Below, in pieces: positions 55,154 through 64,000 of a stretch of 64,000 bases of DNA. The position numbers were made by a program, and so were the translations under genes. Source of the stretch: Lumbricus rubellus (lineage: Eukaryota > Annelida > Clitellata > Crassiclitellata > Lumbricidae); assembly GCA_945859605.1 (NCBI GenBank), contig OX243821.1, positions 34,636,167 to 34,700,166 on the forward strand, read 5' to 3'. Numbering within the stretch: position 1 is the stretch's first letter; each line of letters starts with the position of its first letter. Under the pieces are notes generated by a model, which worked only from the letters and a program-made list of their open reading frames with translations, had not been told where the DNA came from and made no database searches.

Positions 55154-55840
55154 TTAACCCTTTCCCCTCGACTGTCCCACTGGGTGGGACATTTGGATTT
55201 TCTCATTCCGATCGACTGTCCCACTGTGTGGGACATATGAGTAGGATACAAGTTTGAGACTCGTAAGGCTTACGGAGAGGGACATAACGTTATTGAATAA
55301 AGGTGACTTGAATAAAACGCACCCACGAACCGGAAACAAGTGGTTTCTATAAAAAAAATGGCTGTCGACAAGGTATGTATGCAGAAGCAGATAATGCATG
55401 ACTGTACGTATGACTCTATGTATGTGTGTATATATGTTTGTATGTATGTATGTATGATTGTATGCATGTATGTATGCATGTATGTGTGCATGTATGTACG
55501 CATGTATGTATGCATGTATGTAAGTATGTATATATGTATGTATATATGTATGTAAGTATGTATGTATGTGTGGATATATGTATGCTTGCATGTATGTATA
55601 TCTTTGTTTGTAGATTTCAAAAAGTACTAAACAAAGTCCAAATATACATAAAATGGGCAAGTGCTCTCAATTGAAAGGTACATTTGAACATATTAACTGG
55701 TTGAATAAATATATTCTGACTGAAATAATTTTTATATACATTGTATACTGTCAAACTATATTTTTAGGGTTTACCGTGTAAAAAATATTCCGATCTGGGG
55801 AGAACGATACCAATTATTTTATCCGAGTGGAAAGGGTTAA
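55154..55840. mobile_element. piggyBac-like element, family 3
   Basis: TTAA at both ends; CCCTTTCCCCTCG and CGAGTGGAAAGGG (imperfect inverted). Two hairpins GTCCCAC-3 nt-GTGGGAC at the left end only. Interior (TATG)n at 55420-55600. Inserted about 20 bp downstream of the RYK activation-segment exon. Confidence 0.75.
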
Positions 55841-55861
55841 CGACACAACATAATTCAATAC

Positions 55862-56021
55862 CGTATCACTGGCTGGTGAGAATAGCTTGAAGTTGAGCGC
55901 CTCGAGAGCCAACCATTTGACCGGACGATTCTCATTATCACCGAGACAATGGTATTCGTTGGGAAAGACGTCACGTGACAACGCCCTGTCAGTCAACCTA
56001 ACTGTCAGACGACTGTCGACA
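55862..56021 (-). CDS. RYK: RYK-like receptor pseudokinase, activation-segment exon
   Basis: Third of three consecutive exons of a RYK-family gene, a Wnt-binding single-pass receptor with an inactive kinase domain. The 160-bp exon completes a split Val codon and then gives 53 codons. Visible are LTDRALSRD, where RYK has DNA instead of DFG and this copy reads DRA, then EYHCLGDNENRPVKWLALEA, the very characteristic RYK activation loop and APE-region block. The acceptor is TTGTCAG at 56022-56028. The donor is ACG|GTATTG and leaves phase 0. A TTAA transposon begins about 20 bp into the next intron. The following exon (the SDVWAFG region) was not found to the left, so the gene is either disrupted or has a long next intron. 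Family assignment is firm; whether the gene is intact is not. Confidence 0.9.
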
Positions 56022-56268
56022 CTGACAACACATTACCAACATTATCATCAACACGAAATGATTCCAAAATACTGTCATCATTATCATCAAGAAATGATGC
56101 ATATTATAATCATCGTCACTGTTACCATCCTCATCATCAGTCAACTTCTGCTATACAAATTGAGCGCCTCTGAGTAGTTCCTTGAAGGGGTTATAATATA
56201 CATTTCCGAATGTTTGCATTGTAATAGGACAGGTCGATCAGTATAATTTACGAAGCCAGTGATGACAT

Positions 56269-56304
56269 AATTTATACATTGGGTATTATTTATAAAAGAG
56301 GTGT
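56269..56304 (-). promoter_or_regulatory. PSE/TATA-like module in RYK intron
   Basis: ACACCTCTTTTA, TATAAATT at +28; starts 15 nt past the catalytic-loop exon, same strand. Confidence 0.7.
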
Positions 56305-56319
56305 CGAAAGATAACTAAC

Positions 56320-56429
56320 ACGCAGTTTCTCGTAGCGAGGTCGGTGTGGACGATACATTGTTTGTGAAGAAAGTTGACGGCTTTCGTGATCTGAATGGCG
56401 ATGTAGACGAGCTGTTGAGTGTTCAAGAC
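56320..56429 (-). CDS. RYK: RYK-like receptor pseudokinase, catalytic-loop exon
   Basis: Second of the three exons. It is 36 codons plus two bases of a split Val codon finished by the next exon, so the phases agree exactly. It encodes the alphaE helix (QLVYIAIQITKAVNFLH) and the catalytic loop HTDLATRN, equivalent to HRDLAARN in active kinases; the Arg of HRD is Thr here. The Asp and Asn are kept. Acceptor CTTCATTAG and donor GT|GTTAGT are good consensus sites. A promoter-like module starts 15 nt past the donor on the same strand. Substitution of HRD together with the altered DFG supports a pseudokinase, as expected for RYK. Confidence 0.9.
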
Positions 56430-56726
56430 CTAATGAAGAACAAGATGGTTGTCATATAAACAACAAGAACATCAACAACAGCAGCAACAAAATAATAACA
56501 GCTTCAAAACTTGCTTGTCTGTTCATTGTGTGTGTTTGTGATTTAAATCTTGTAATAATGTAATGGCATCATTTTATCTACAGTGGGAAAGCATGCTTTA
56601 GCCCATTCATAATGGCATAAGTAACAATTTCAGTTTCAGTTTCAACATTGATTGATTATGTATTATTTGTATTGCTCTTTCGTAACTCAAGTTTCATATA
56701 AATTAATATTAGGGCCAAAATGTACA

Positions 56727-56762
56727 TTTATATATCAGCTGGAACTCACATTTTAAAGGTGT
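56727..56762 (-). promoter_or_regulatory. PSE/TATA-like module in RYK intron
   Basis: ACACCTTTAAAA, TATATAAA at +28; 67 nt past the alphaC-hinge exon. Confidence 0.7.
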
Positions 56763-56828
56763 TTAAGATGACCGCGATTACCAGTTTTATCATACAGTGT
56801 CGAAATATTATTTATAAAATTCCGTTAC

Positions 56829-57040
56829 CTGTTGAAAAGCGACGTCTGAAATCTTGCATCGTTGTATTAACTTCTTGAGGTTTCCTTCGTTGAGGAATGG
56901 GTAGATAAGCAGAGGATGATGATCATCATCAATGGGGTTAAGACAGGTGGATGTAATGGCGTTGATATTATCGTGCTGAAGATCAAGGGTGAAACAACCC
57001 TCACGTAACATCACATCAACCTGATCCGACCGCGCCTCGT
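56829..57040 (-). CDS. RYK: RYK-like receptor pseudokinase, alphaC to hinge exon
   Basis: First visible exon of the RYK-like kinase domain, 212 bp (two bases plus 70 codons). It encodes the alphaC region (QVDVMLREGCFTLDLQHDNI) and the beta4-beta5/hinge region ending LLIYPFLNEGNLKKLIQRCK. The stretch aligns with the RYK kinase around LHHRNLLPIT and MNWGNLKLFLRQCK. Acceptor TTATTATAG and donor CAG|GTAACG are clear. The exon with the beta3 lysine and glycine loop should lie at higher coordinates; I did not find it between 57.1 and 63.8 kb. Two broken copies of this exon sit on the plus strand at 7.1 and 28.4 kb. Confidence 0.9.
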
Positions 57041-57097
57041 CTATAATAATAAATATATATGAAATTCTTATTATATGTAGAATTTATTCACGAAATT

Positions 57098-57135
57098 ACA
57101 CACCTTTTAAATGTGATAAAAATAAAAATTTATTG
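57098..57135 (+). promoter_or_regulatory. PSE-like module (weak TATA)
   Basis: ACACCTTTTAAA; AATTTATT at +28. Confidence 0.4.
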
Positions 57136-57589
57136 TTCTGATTGAAAAAATCAGATATATGCATGGAGTTAGTGTTGCCTGACACTTCGTAGGTGAAAAA
57201 TTTCTGCTACAACTGCACAATTGCCTCTAGCAAATTCTGAGAACACCGACGGTACGCGGTTGGCGGAAAGATGAGACGGCGAAGGAGAGGACTGACTATC
57301 GAACCGCATAAAAGACTAAACCACGAAAATTGACACGAGCAAATCAGACTCTTCTTCAATGAGTGGATGTATCGAGAATTCTATTTAGCTTGTATAACTT
57401 TATTGGAACGTCGACTATACAATCTCGTTTGAACTCATATACAGCGCCAATTCATTCGGTCAGCCGAAGAAACGACGCTATGAAAATCGTCTTACTATAA
57501 TTGTTCTGTGCAGATGAAAATGTAACCATAGTCAATGCGCTTTGAACCACGTATACAAAATATCTGTATGTGTTTATCATACAGGGTCT

Positions 57590-57770
57590 GTGCCTTGGTT
57601 AGGCGGTGCATTGAAGGACTAGCTCCACCATATCTTCGAGAACTCTGTTCTTCCACATTAGGAGTTCAGCGTCGGTCCACCCTTCGATGATCGGCGAACC
57701 AAATTGAGCTTCTGGTTCCCCGCTCACGGTCTACTATGCGACAGCAGAAGAAATGAATAATAAATGAATA
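57590..57770 (+). pseudogene. LINE reverse transcriptase C-terminal relic
   Basis: Reads RRCIEGLAPPYLRELCS, STLGVQRRSTLR and LLVPRSRSTMRQ with stops: the block after the RT thumb in CR1/L2-type LINEs. Confidence 0.6.
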
Positions 57771-57907
57771 ATTTTTTAACCCTCATTTCACATAGGCCTA
57801 TACATTGGCACACGCGTCTGTTAACATCTCACCCTGTTACGGCAGCGAATGTGTTAATAAATTTCAGCTGAAGACCAATACAATTAATCCGCTCTGCATG
57901 GCTTTTG

Positions 57908-57943
57908 ACACCTCTTTTAAAGATTTAAAATCCTCTATAAGTA
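57908..57943 (+). promoter_or_regulatory. PSE/TATA-like module
   Basis: ACACCTCTTTTA, TATAAGTA at +28. Confidence 0.65.
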
Positions 57944-57989
57944 CCTGCAAAAAACCATGAATTTTTATTATTGATCTTCTTTGCTATTT

Positions 57990-58215
57990 GTATGTTTGAA
58001 TGTGCACTTGCTATAGCACCCCTTTAAAAATTTCAACTCAGAGGCACTCACGCCTACAGTGCGGACACTGCATCGGTTCTCGCAGAAGCGCTGAGCAATT
58101 GCGCGTGTGAAGGACTTGCCCAAGGTCCCTACGCGAATTTGAGGTCGATTCGAACATGTAACCCTCCGGCAGCAGGGCAACGAACATACCCACTACACCA
58201 CCGCGCCCCACAATA
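57990..58215 (-). repeat. tRNA-derived SINE, diverged
   Basis: Same layout as the 20165 copy with a worn box B (GTTCGAATCGACC). Confidence 0.75.
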
Positions 58216-58301
58216 ATGATTAATATACTTCCTTATCCTTGTACACCCGATCGTATCCAAAACTCTAAAATCAAAAAGTAATAACATTATCCAGCGTTTG
58301 C

Positions 58302-58336
58302 ACACCTCTTTTAAGTGATAATGGAGTTTAATAAAA
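58302..58336 (+). promoter_or_regulatory. PSE/TATA-like module
   Basis: ACACCTCTTTTA, TAATAAAA at +27. Confidence 0.6.
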
Positions 58337-58387
58337 ACCAACGGAAGACCAAACAGTTTTTAATTAATTTAAATAGCCTGATATTGC

Positions 58388-58425
58388 ATACCTCTTTCAA
58401 AGGATATAATGCTCAATAAGTATAA
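58388..58425 (+). promoter_or_regulatory. PSE/TATA-like module (weak)
   Basis: ATACCTCTTTCA, AATAAGTATAA at +27. Confidence 0.45.
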
Positions 58426-58429
58426 CCAG

Positions 58430-59440
58430 ATTTGATAAAACAAATTGTTTTAAAATCAAGCTTGGCTATTATTACTATTAGTGAGGATTTCTCTTGTTAG
58501 AGGATAACTATCTTGATTTCGGGTGTGTTCTCACATCGGTTTCAAGTTGATGTCAATTATAGTTATTCAGATAACGTCAGCAGCATTGCAGAAATTGAAC
58601 CTTTCCAAGTTTCTACCAATAATTATTGTCCCTCTCCAGACTCGACTAAAGAAACGCAACACTGAACAGCACAAATTTTATTGATTTCAATTTGTCTTTG
58701 GCAACAATAACAACGATTAGAATTTATTCTCTTGACTAAAAATCAATATTTGACTCGATTTTTCATAATCCAACTTCAAATTAGTTCAGAACCCAAAACA
58801 AAAAACACTGAAGTAATAAAACTGTCAATACTGTATGTAAATTAGGTCAGCTCCAGTTGTTTATGCAATAAGCCAGTAACAATTATACAGATAAAAAACA
58901 TATTGCAGTAGCAACGGTAATTTATTTATTTAATTGCAATACCGATAATGAAAGAATTATTACAGTAGAACCGGTAATAGAACATAATTATACTAATAAT
59001 TATTGGTAGTTAAAAATAATTATGGTAATAGTAGAACCTACCGGATATAATAATTTATGTGATCATACTCGCAGTAAAAGTTATAGTAAAAATATGGCGA
59101 CACAGAATGCATGCAGTAATTCGGATAGCAGCAACACAATTTAAACTATTAATTATAACCTTGATAAATATACATTTTAACAATTCTGATAACAATGGCA
59201 CAAGTAATTAAGCAACTAACAATGAAAACGTTTTGAAATATGATCTGACTGCAGAAGTTAGACGATAAACAAAAGTATTTTGACAAATAATTCACAAGAG
59301 CAAATTTCAATTATCTCACTTAAAAACAACACAAGAACAACACAAGATTGAATGATTGATTGAAATTTGAAATTCAACTTTAATGACTGAACAATGTTGA
59401 CAAATTAATTACACCCTACAATAATAGCCAACGAAATGCG
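58430..59440. other. No gene seen
   Basis: Very AT-rich background with TAATTATT runs; no ORF or module. Confidence 0.5.
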
Positions 59441-59450
59441 TTCACGTTAT

Positions 59451-59486
59451 ACACCTCTTTTAAAATGTTAAAATGTTTTATAAAAA
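59451..59486 (+). promoter_or_regulatory. PSE/TATA-like module
   Basis: ACACCTCTTTTA, TATAAAAA at +28. Confidence 0.7.
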
Positions 59487-60074
59487 TCGTGCACTTCATT
59501 TAAAATTATTCCTCCTTCGTGTGGCATAGCTACAGTTTCAATTAACCAAAGCAGATTGTGTGACTAGGACATTAATGAAAAATTCGACTGTCGTGGTTCT
59601 CTGTCACCCTTTAATCACTTATCCATCCCCCGTCTCTATCCGTAATCCATCCCCGAATGGCCAGAGGATAGGAATTCAAACCCCCAAGTCTTTCTTGTGG
59701 CCACAAGTTTTCATTGCATACCCCAAAGCCACATAATCCAGTTCCTTTTACCTAATTCTCAAACTGCGCTAGTTTAGCGGAACGATGGGTACAGTACAGC
59801 GTAACAGAGAATAATCCCGATACGAAAATAACGCCACCATGTGTGCATAAATACACAGCGCAATGTCAACTGGCGACCGGGCACCCAGGTTTTGGACTGG
59901 CACTATGAGATTACGGACAGTGTTTAGCGACATCTGACATCGTTCTGAAAAGCAGAGCCACAAATGCGTCACAGAAAGTTGAAAACCGTTGATTCCCGAT
60001 TTAGTTTATTCTGTGCCATGAGATCCCGTATGCAAAATTTTATTGGGGAGTTTCTCGCTTCCAAACATTCATAA
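59451..60074 (-). repeat. Dispersed unit C, copy 3, split by hAT
   Basis: Inverted copy; the hAT element interrupts it and the far module appears after the hAT at 63385. Confidence 0.65.
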
Positions 60075-60624
60075 GGTCCATGCAGTGGCGGCGCCAGGGG
60101 GGGCTAAGCCCCCCTATCGGCGGCTCAGCCCCCCCCCCAAAACAAAACGAGGAAAATCTCTACAACTTACTGCTAACTTCGAATAAAAAAAGCTAGACAG
60201 TGACCAACGGCAAAGAAATCAACTATGTAGGGCCTAATCACTATTCATAGCGTAGAGGGCTTATCCTAATAGAATCCACCGCATATAATATTTTGCCAAA
60301 TAGGCCTATACCCCCCGACCCGTCATGAGGTTATGTATACCATAATATATTGTGCAGCCCGCCGGCCGGCTGAGGGGCTACACCTGTAGTCTTATACAAT
60401 CACATGCGAAATGGGGTTTTCAATTAGCAGCAGCACTCATGGTGAGACTTTTGGGGCTTGGTATCGGTCCCCAAGTTTGTGGTCAAACCCGGCCCAAGGG
60501 TGTGCACTGTGCAGGGCCCAAGGCAGCAAGAGATTCTCTGAAAAGGGTTCTGAAGCAGAACATTTACGAAGTTGATTTCCTGAAAATACATGTATGGTAA
60601 GCAGGCCTACTGTATTCATTCATT

Positions 60625-60860
60625 CATTCAGAGCAATTATATAGCGCCCCTTCAAGAAACTACTCAGAGGCGCTCCCAGCCCAACCACGAACAAAGAAAA
60701 AGGACTTGAGGGACTTGTAGAACGCAGTAGTGAGCGAAGCGTAACCGGGAGGTCGTTCCAGACAGTAGGCCCCACGACCGAGAAAAGCACGGCGCTGCTT
60801 AATAGCCAAGCGAGCCCGCGGGACCAGAAGCTCACCTTTAGACAAAAAATGTATACCATA
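60625..60860 (-). pseudogene. LINE 3' end carried inside the hAT element
   Basis: Minus strand reads AVLFSVVGPTVWNDLPVTLR, then runs into the tail GAGCGCCTCTGAGTAGTTTC that also ends the tRNA-SINEs. Confidence 0.7.
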
Positions 60861-61424
60861 GGCTTTGATATTCTAGAAAACCTGAATTCTACCGGTAGGC
60901 CTAGCCCGGGGCTGAAAGTGGTTTGGAAAGTTGCCTGGTCTGACTTTGACGGACGAAGCCTTTGAGCCGAAAATTTTCAGAAATCTTGTTTTGGTCATTC
61001 GCCCAGAATTGTAGAAATTTTTCCCATTTCTGGTACCTGACGACCATTTTTAGTCATTAATTAATTTTTGCCAATAAAATTTTTAAATCATACCATTTTT
61101 ACCTATTTCTTTAGTTTGATGACCTGTTGCTTCTAGTTGTTTGCCCACAAATTGTTAAGACTTGCTTCTCGGCTGATACCCGGCACCAGTAGGTCACGAA
61201 AATCAATGCCGGGTCGCAGACCCTGACAGACCCGGCTCACTTTCAGCTCTGGCCTACAGCCTATACTTGTAAACTGTAGTTTTGACTCGCTTTATTTGCA
61301 GACTCATGGTGGAGTTTGGTCTCAGCACTGAGGGGGGGGGGGCTAAATTAATGTTCCGCGGATCTCCATTATAATAATAGTCAAGTCAACTTCAAAACAG
61401 CAGGTCGTTGATAACACCAGAATA

Positions 61425-62520
61425 ACAATTATGACCTTACCCACCGGAGAATCGTTAGGAACACTAAACCAAAATATTATCCTTAGACACCAGAAAATTG
61501 TTGATAACACTAGAATCAAAAAGATGTTCTTAGACACTCGAAAATCGGAAAAAAACACTAGATTCAAAATAAAGTCCTTAGACACCCGACAATCGTTTGC
61601 AACACTGGAATAAAAATGATATCCTTAAGCACCCGAAAATCGTTGATAACACTAGAATCAAAAAAGTCCTTAGACACCCGAAAATCGTTGGTAGCACTAG
61701 AATCAAAATAAAGTCCTTAGACACCCGAAAATCGATGGTAGCACTGGAATCAAATTGGTATCATAAGACACCAGAAAATCGTTGATTACAATGGAATCAA
61801 AATGATGTCCTTAAACACCCGAAAATCGTCGATAACACTATAATTCTAATAAAAATGATGTCCGTAGACATCCGAAAAGCGTTGGTAACACTGAAGTTAA
61901 AATTATATCCTTAGACACCCGAAAATCGTTGATAACACTGGAATCAAAATGATGTTCTTAGACAACCGAAACTCGTTGATAATACTGGAACCAAAATGAT
62001 GTTCTTAGACACCCGAAAATCGTTGGTAATACTGAAGTCAAAATAATATTCTTAGACACCCGAAAATCGTTTATAACATTAGAATAACAAAATGTTCTTA
62101 GACACCCGAAAATCGTTGATAACACTATAATCAATGTGATGTTCTTAGACACTCGAAAATCGTTGATAACAATTACAATCAAAATGATGTCCTTAGACCC
62201 CCGAAAATCGTTGGTAACACTGAATTTAAAATGATATCCTTAGACACCCGAAAATAGTAGATTGGACTGCAATCAAAACGATGTTCTTAGACACCCGGAA
62301 CTCGATGGTAATACTGAAATCAAAATGATATCCTTAGACACCAGAAAATCGTTGATTATACTGGAATCAAAACGATGTTTTTAGACCCCGAAAATCGTCG
62401 ATAACAGTATAATCAAAATGATGTTCTTAGACACCCGAAAATCATTCGTAATACTGGAATCAAAATTTTATCCTTAGTCACCCAAAAATTGTTGATAACA
62501 TTGGAATCAAAACAATAGCC
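61425..62520. repeat. Minisatellite of about 47 bp inside hAT
   Basis: About 23 units of the same repeat as at 29335-29910, preceded at 61313-61412 by the same GGAGTTTGGTCTCAGC and TGTTCCGCGGATCTCC leader. Confidence 0.9.
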
Positions 62521-62524
62521 CGAA

Positions 62525-62780
62525 AAGGTGTTTTAAACAAAATTGGACGACTAAAATAGGTGTCTTCAGAAATTTTAACAGCTAAAAAAGGTGTCTGCAG
62601 AAATTTTGACAACTTAAAAGAACGTCTTCAAATATTTTGAAAACTAAAGTAATGTGCCATCAAGAATTTGACAAATAAAAAAAGATTTCTTCAGAAATTT
62701 TGACACCTAATGAAAGATGTCTTCATACATTTTTACGACTAAAAAAGGTGTTTTCAGACATCTTGACGACTAAAAAGTCG
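62525..62780. repeat. Second minisatellite, about 40 bp unit
   Basis: Units of type CTAAAAAAGGTGTCTTCAGA followed by AATTTTGACAA, six or so. Confidence 0.75.
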
Positions 62781-63349
62781 TCAGAAATTCTCCGCCGAAG
62801 AAGCACTGCAGAAATCAAATCCTGGCTACGGCCTTGGAGGCTGGAGGAAGTTGTGCAGTTCAACAAATTTCTGTTAAAACCCGTGCATTTTTATACTGGT
62901 AGTCGGCGACACTTCAAAACGAGTTCTTGTTGAAGGATTCATGATATTATCGTTCATAAATAGCTGGAAAAAAAGAGCCTAAAAAGGCTCCAGTTGATGT
63001 CAACAAACCTAAAAAAATGCGTTGGCGGCTGGGGCTCCGCCCCAGATTCCGCTGGGGGAGCTTACGACGCTCCCCCAGACCCCCTAGTCGGTATGGGCTT
63101 CGCGCCTTCGGCGCTTGGTAAAAAACATTTTTTCCGGCCTTGGGGCTTGAGCCCCCCCAAACCTGAATTCCTGGCGCCGCCACTGGGTCCATGGACATGA
63201 AATAAAAAAGATGAATTTTTCAATGTGGCCGGTGGCGGCCATATTGGATTTGTCAATACCGCCATTCGTGATTTTTCATATCCAGGGACTGATTTGACGT
63301 ATAATTAAACAGGTCGTGTATCAAAGCAAATTAGCTTTGTTTCGGCTTT

Positions 63350-63385
63350 TATTTATATTTTTGAGAAGATTCTTAAAAGAGGTGT
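63350..63385 (-). promoter_or_regulatory. PSE/TATA-like module
   Basis: ACACCTCTTTTA, TATAAATA at +28; 165 bp right of the hAT element. Confidence 0.7.
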
Positions 63386-63499
63386 ACTACAATTTGTAGT
63401 TATATGATTAGAATGGACGACAACCTCCTCCAGGATTGTAGTAGTTAACTTAACAAAGATCACAAGAGTCGCACTCCTCGTTTGCCCATACTTGGGATT

Positions 63500-63735
63500 G
63501 GCACTGTGAGAGTAAATAACAGAGGCGGAGTTTATCCAGGTTTGTTCGTCGCCTTGCAGTCGCAGGGTTGCACGTTCGAATCCACCTCAAGTCGCCGCGT
63601 AAGGACCGTGTCCAAGTTCTTCACTCGCAATTGCTCAACGCTTCGGCGTGAAACAGTGTCCGCTCTGCATTCGGGAGCACCTCTGAGTAGAAAGAGATTG
63701 AAGGGTCGCTATAACAAAAGCACATACAAACAAAC
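63500..63735 (+). repeat. tRNA-derived SINE, diverged head
   Basis: Box B GTTCGAATCC, then body and tail; ends about 75 bp before the RYK terminal exon. Confidence 0.75.
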
Positions 63736-63811
63736 ACATGGGCGTCATACAGATACTTAGAGACCCCAAAAATATGGTCTTTGGTCTCGAGAAATGTCCG
63801 TGTTGGTCAGT

Positions 63812-63923
63812 TCAGACGAACTGTCCAAGAGCCGTGTAAAAGTCCTGAAGGCAACGTTGAAGCTGTTTAAACGTTGGTCTCTCTTCTGGACAAAACGACC
63901 AACAGCACGCCATGATCGCAAAA
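63812..63923 (-). CDS. RYK: RYK-like gene, terminal coding exon (second gene copy)
   Basis: Last coding exon of a RYK-family kinase: one base of a split codon, 36 codons and a TGA stop. The protein reads FAIMACCWSFCPEERPTFKQ and ends ALGQFV, matching the RYK C-terminus (MACCW..DPEERPKFQQL...ALGAYV). The acceptor is a polypyrimidine stretch ending TATTTTAG at 63924-63931. On this strand it lies upstream of the 55.9-57.0 kb exons, so it cannot be the end of that gene. It must end another RYK-like gene whose other exons lie past the right edge, or be an exon displaced by duplication. Confidence 0.85.
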
Positions 63924-64000
63924 CTAAAATAAAAACAGTTATATAAAAAACATACAAAAGAACCACATTGACAATACAGGATAAAAAAAATCATGTGTCG

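Larger units (their letters stand above)
60083..63185. mobile_element. Non-autonomous hAT element
   Basis: Terminal inverted repeat CAGTGGCGGCGCCAGG at the left and its complement at the right, flanked by a perfect 8-bp target duplication GGTCCATG (60075-60082 and 63186-63193). Both are standard for hAT. 3103 bp with no transposase ORF. Cargo: a LINE 3' end, a half foldback element and over 1.2 kb of minisatellite. Confidence 0.9.

Noticed and set aside
60352..60600. 82-residue ORF inside hAT as a transposase piece
   Set aside because: No dimerisation or catalytic motif of hAT transposases visible.

Overview
The window is animal nuclear DNA: AT-rich, full of repeats, with intron-containing gene pieces and no bacterial-style gene packing. 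The only recognisable host gene is a RYK-family (Wnt-binding receptor pseudokinase) gene on the minus strand near the right end. The repeats (tRNA-derived SINEs with a tail shared with LINE 3' ends, CR1/jockey-like LINEs, Ty1/copia, hAT and TTAA-flanked piggyBac-like elements) suggest a marine invertebrate. That is an inference from general repeat types; I cannot name the species.

Layout. 1-3.8 kb: decayed LINE pieces, a pentanucleotide array and background repeats. 3.8-5.3 kb: an LTR-type element with a 5-bp target duplication. 7.1-8.0 and 28.3-32.0 kb: two related blocks, each with a broken copy of a RYK kinase exon; the second is split by a 2.9-kb piggyBac-like element that carries a foldback element. 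8.27-9.83 kb: a 5'-truncated LINE with an RNase H ORF and an 11-bp target duplication. 10-28 kb and 32-38.5 kb: old, diverged background with many short promoter-like modules, triplet microsatellites and SINE/LINE tails. 39.0-43.5 kb: an intact Ty1/copia retrotransposon with identical LTRs. 44.3-46.1 kb: a TTAA element with tetranucleotide arrays. 51.9-53.5 kb: a 5'-truncated CR1/jockey-like LINE. 53.7-54.7 and 55.2-55.8 kb: two more TTAA elements. 55.86-57.04 kb: three consecutive RYK kinase exons (minus strand) with splice sites and matching phases. 60.1-63.2 kb: a non-autonomous hAT element full of minisatellite. 63.81-63.92 kb: the last coding exon of a second RYK-like gene (minus strand), most of which lies beyond the right edge.

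The most unusual signal is a short module found about 84 times on both strands. It starts ACACCTYTTWAAA and has a TATAAAT-like box 28 nt (27-30) downstream. The layout resembles the PSE plus TATA promoters of snRNA genes, which nematodes use for piRNA genes. It occurs about every 0.5 kb in the old background but I find none inside the clear transposon insertions. It also stays at a fixed place next to RYK exon copies that have decayed, and several copies form convergent pairs 115-117 bp apart. I read the locus as a candidate cluster of very short promoter units, possibly for small RNAs, in and around duplicated RYK-like genes and later invaded by transposons. The motif and spacing are seen directly; the function is inference.
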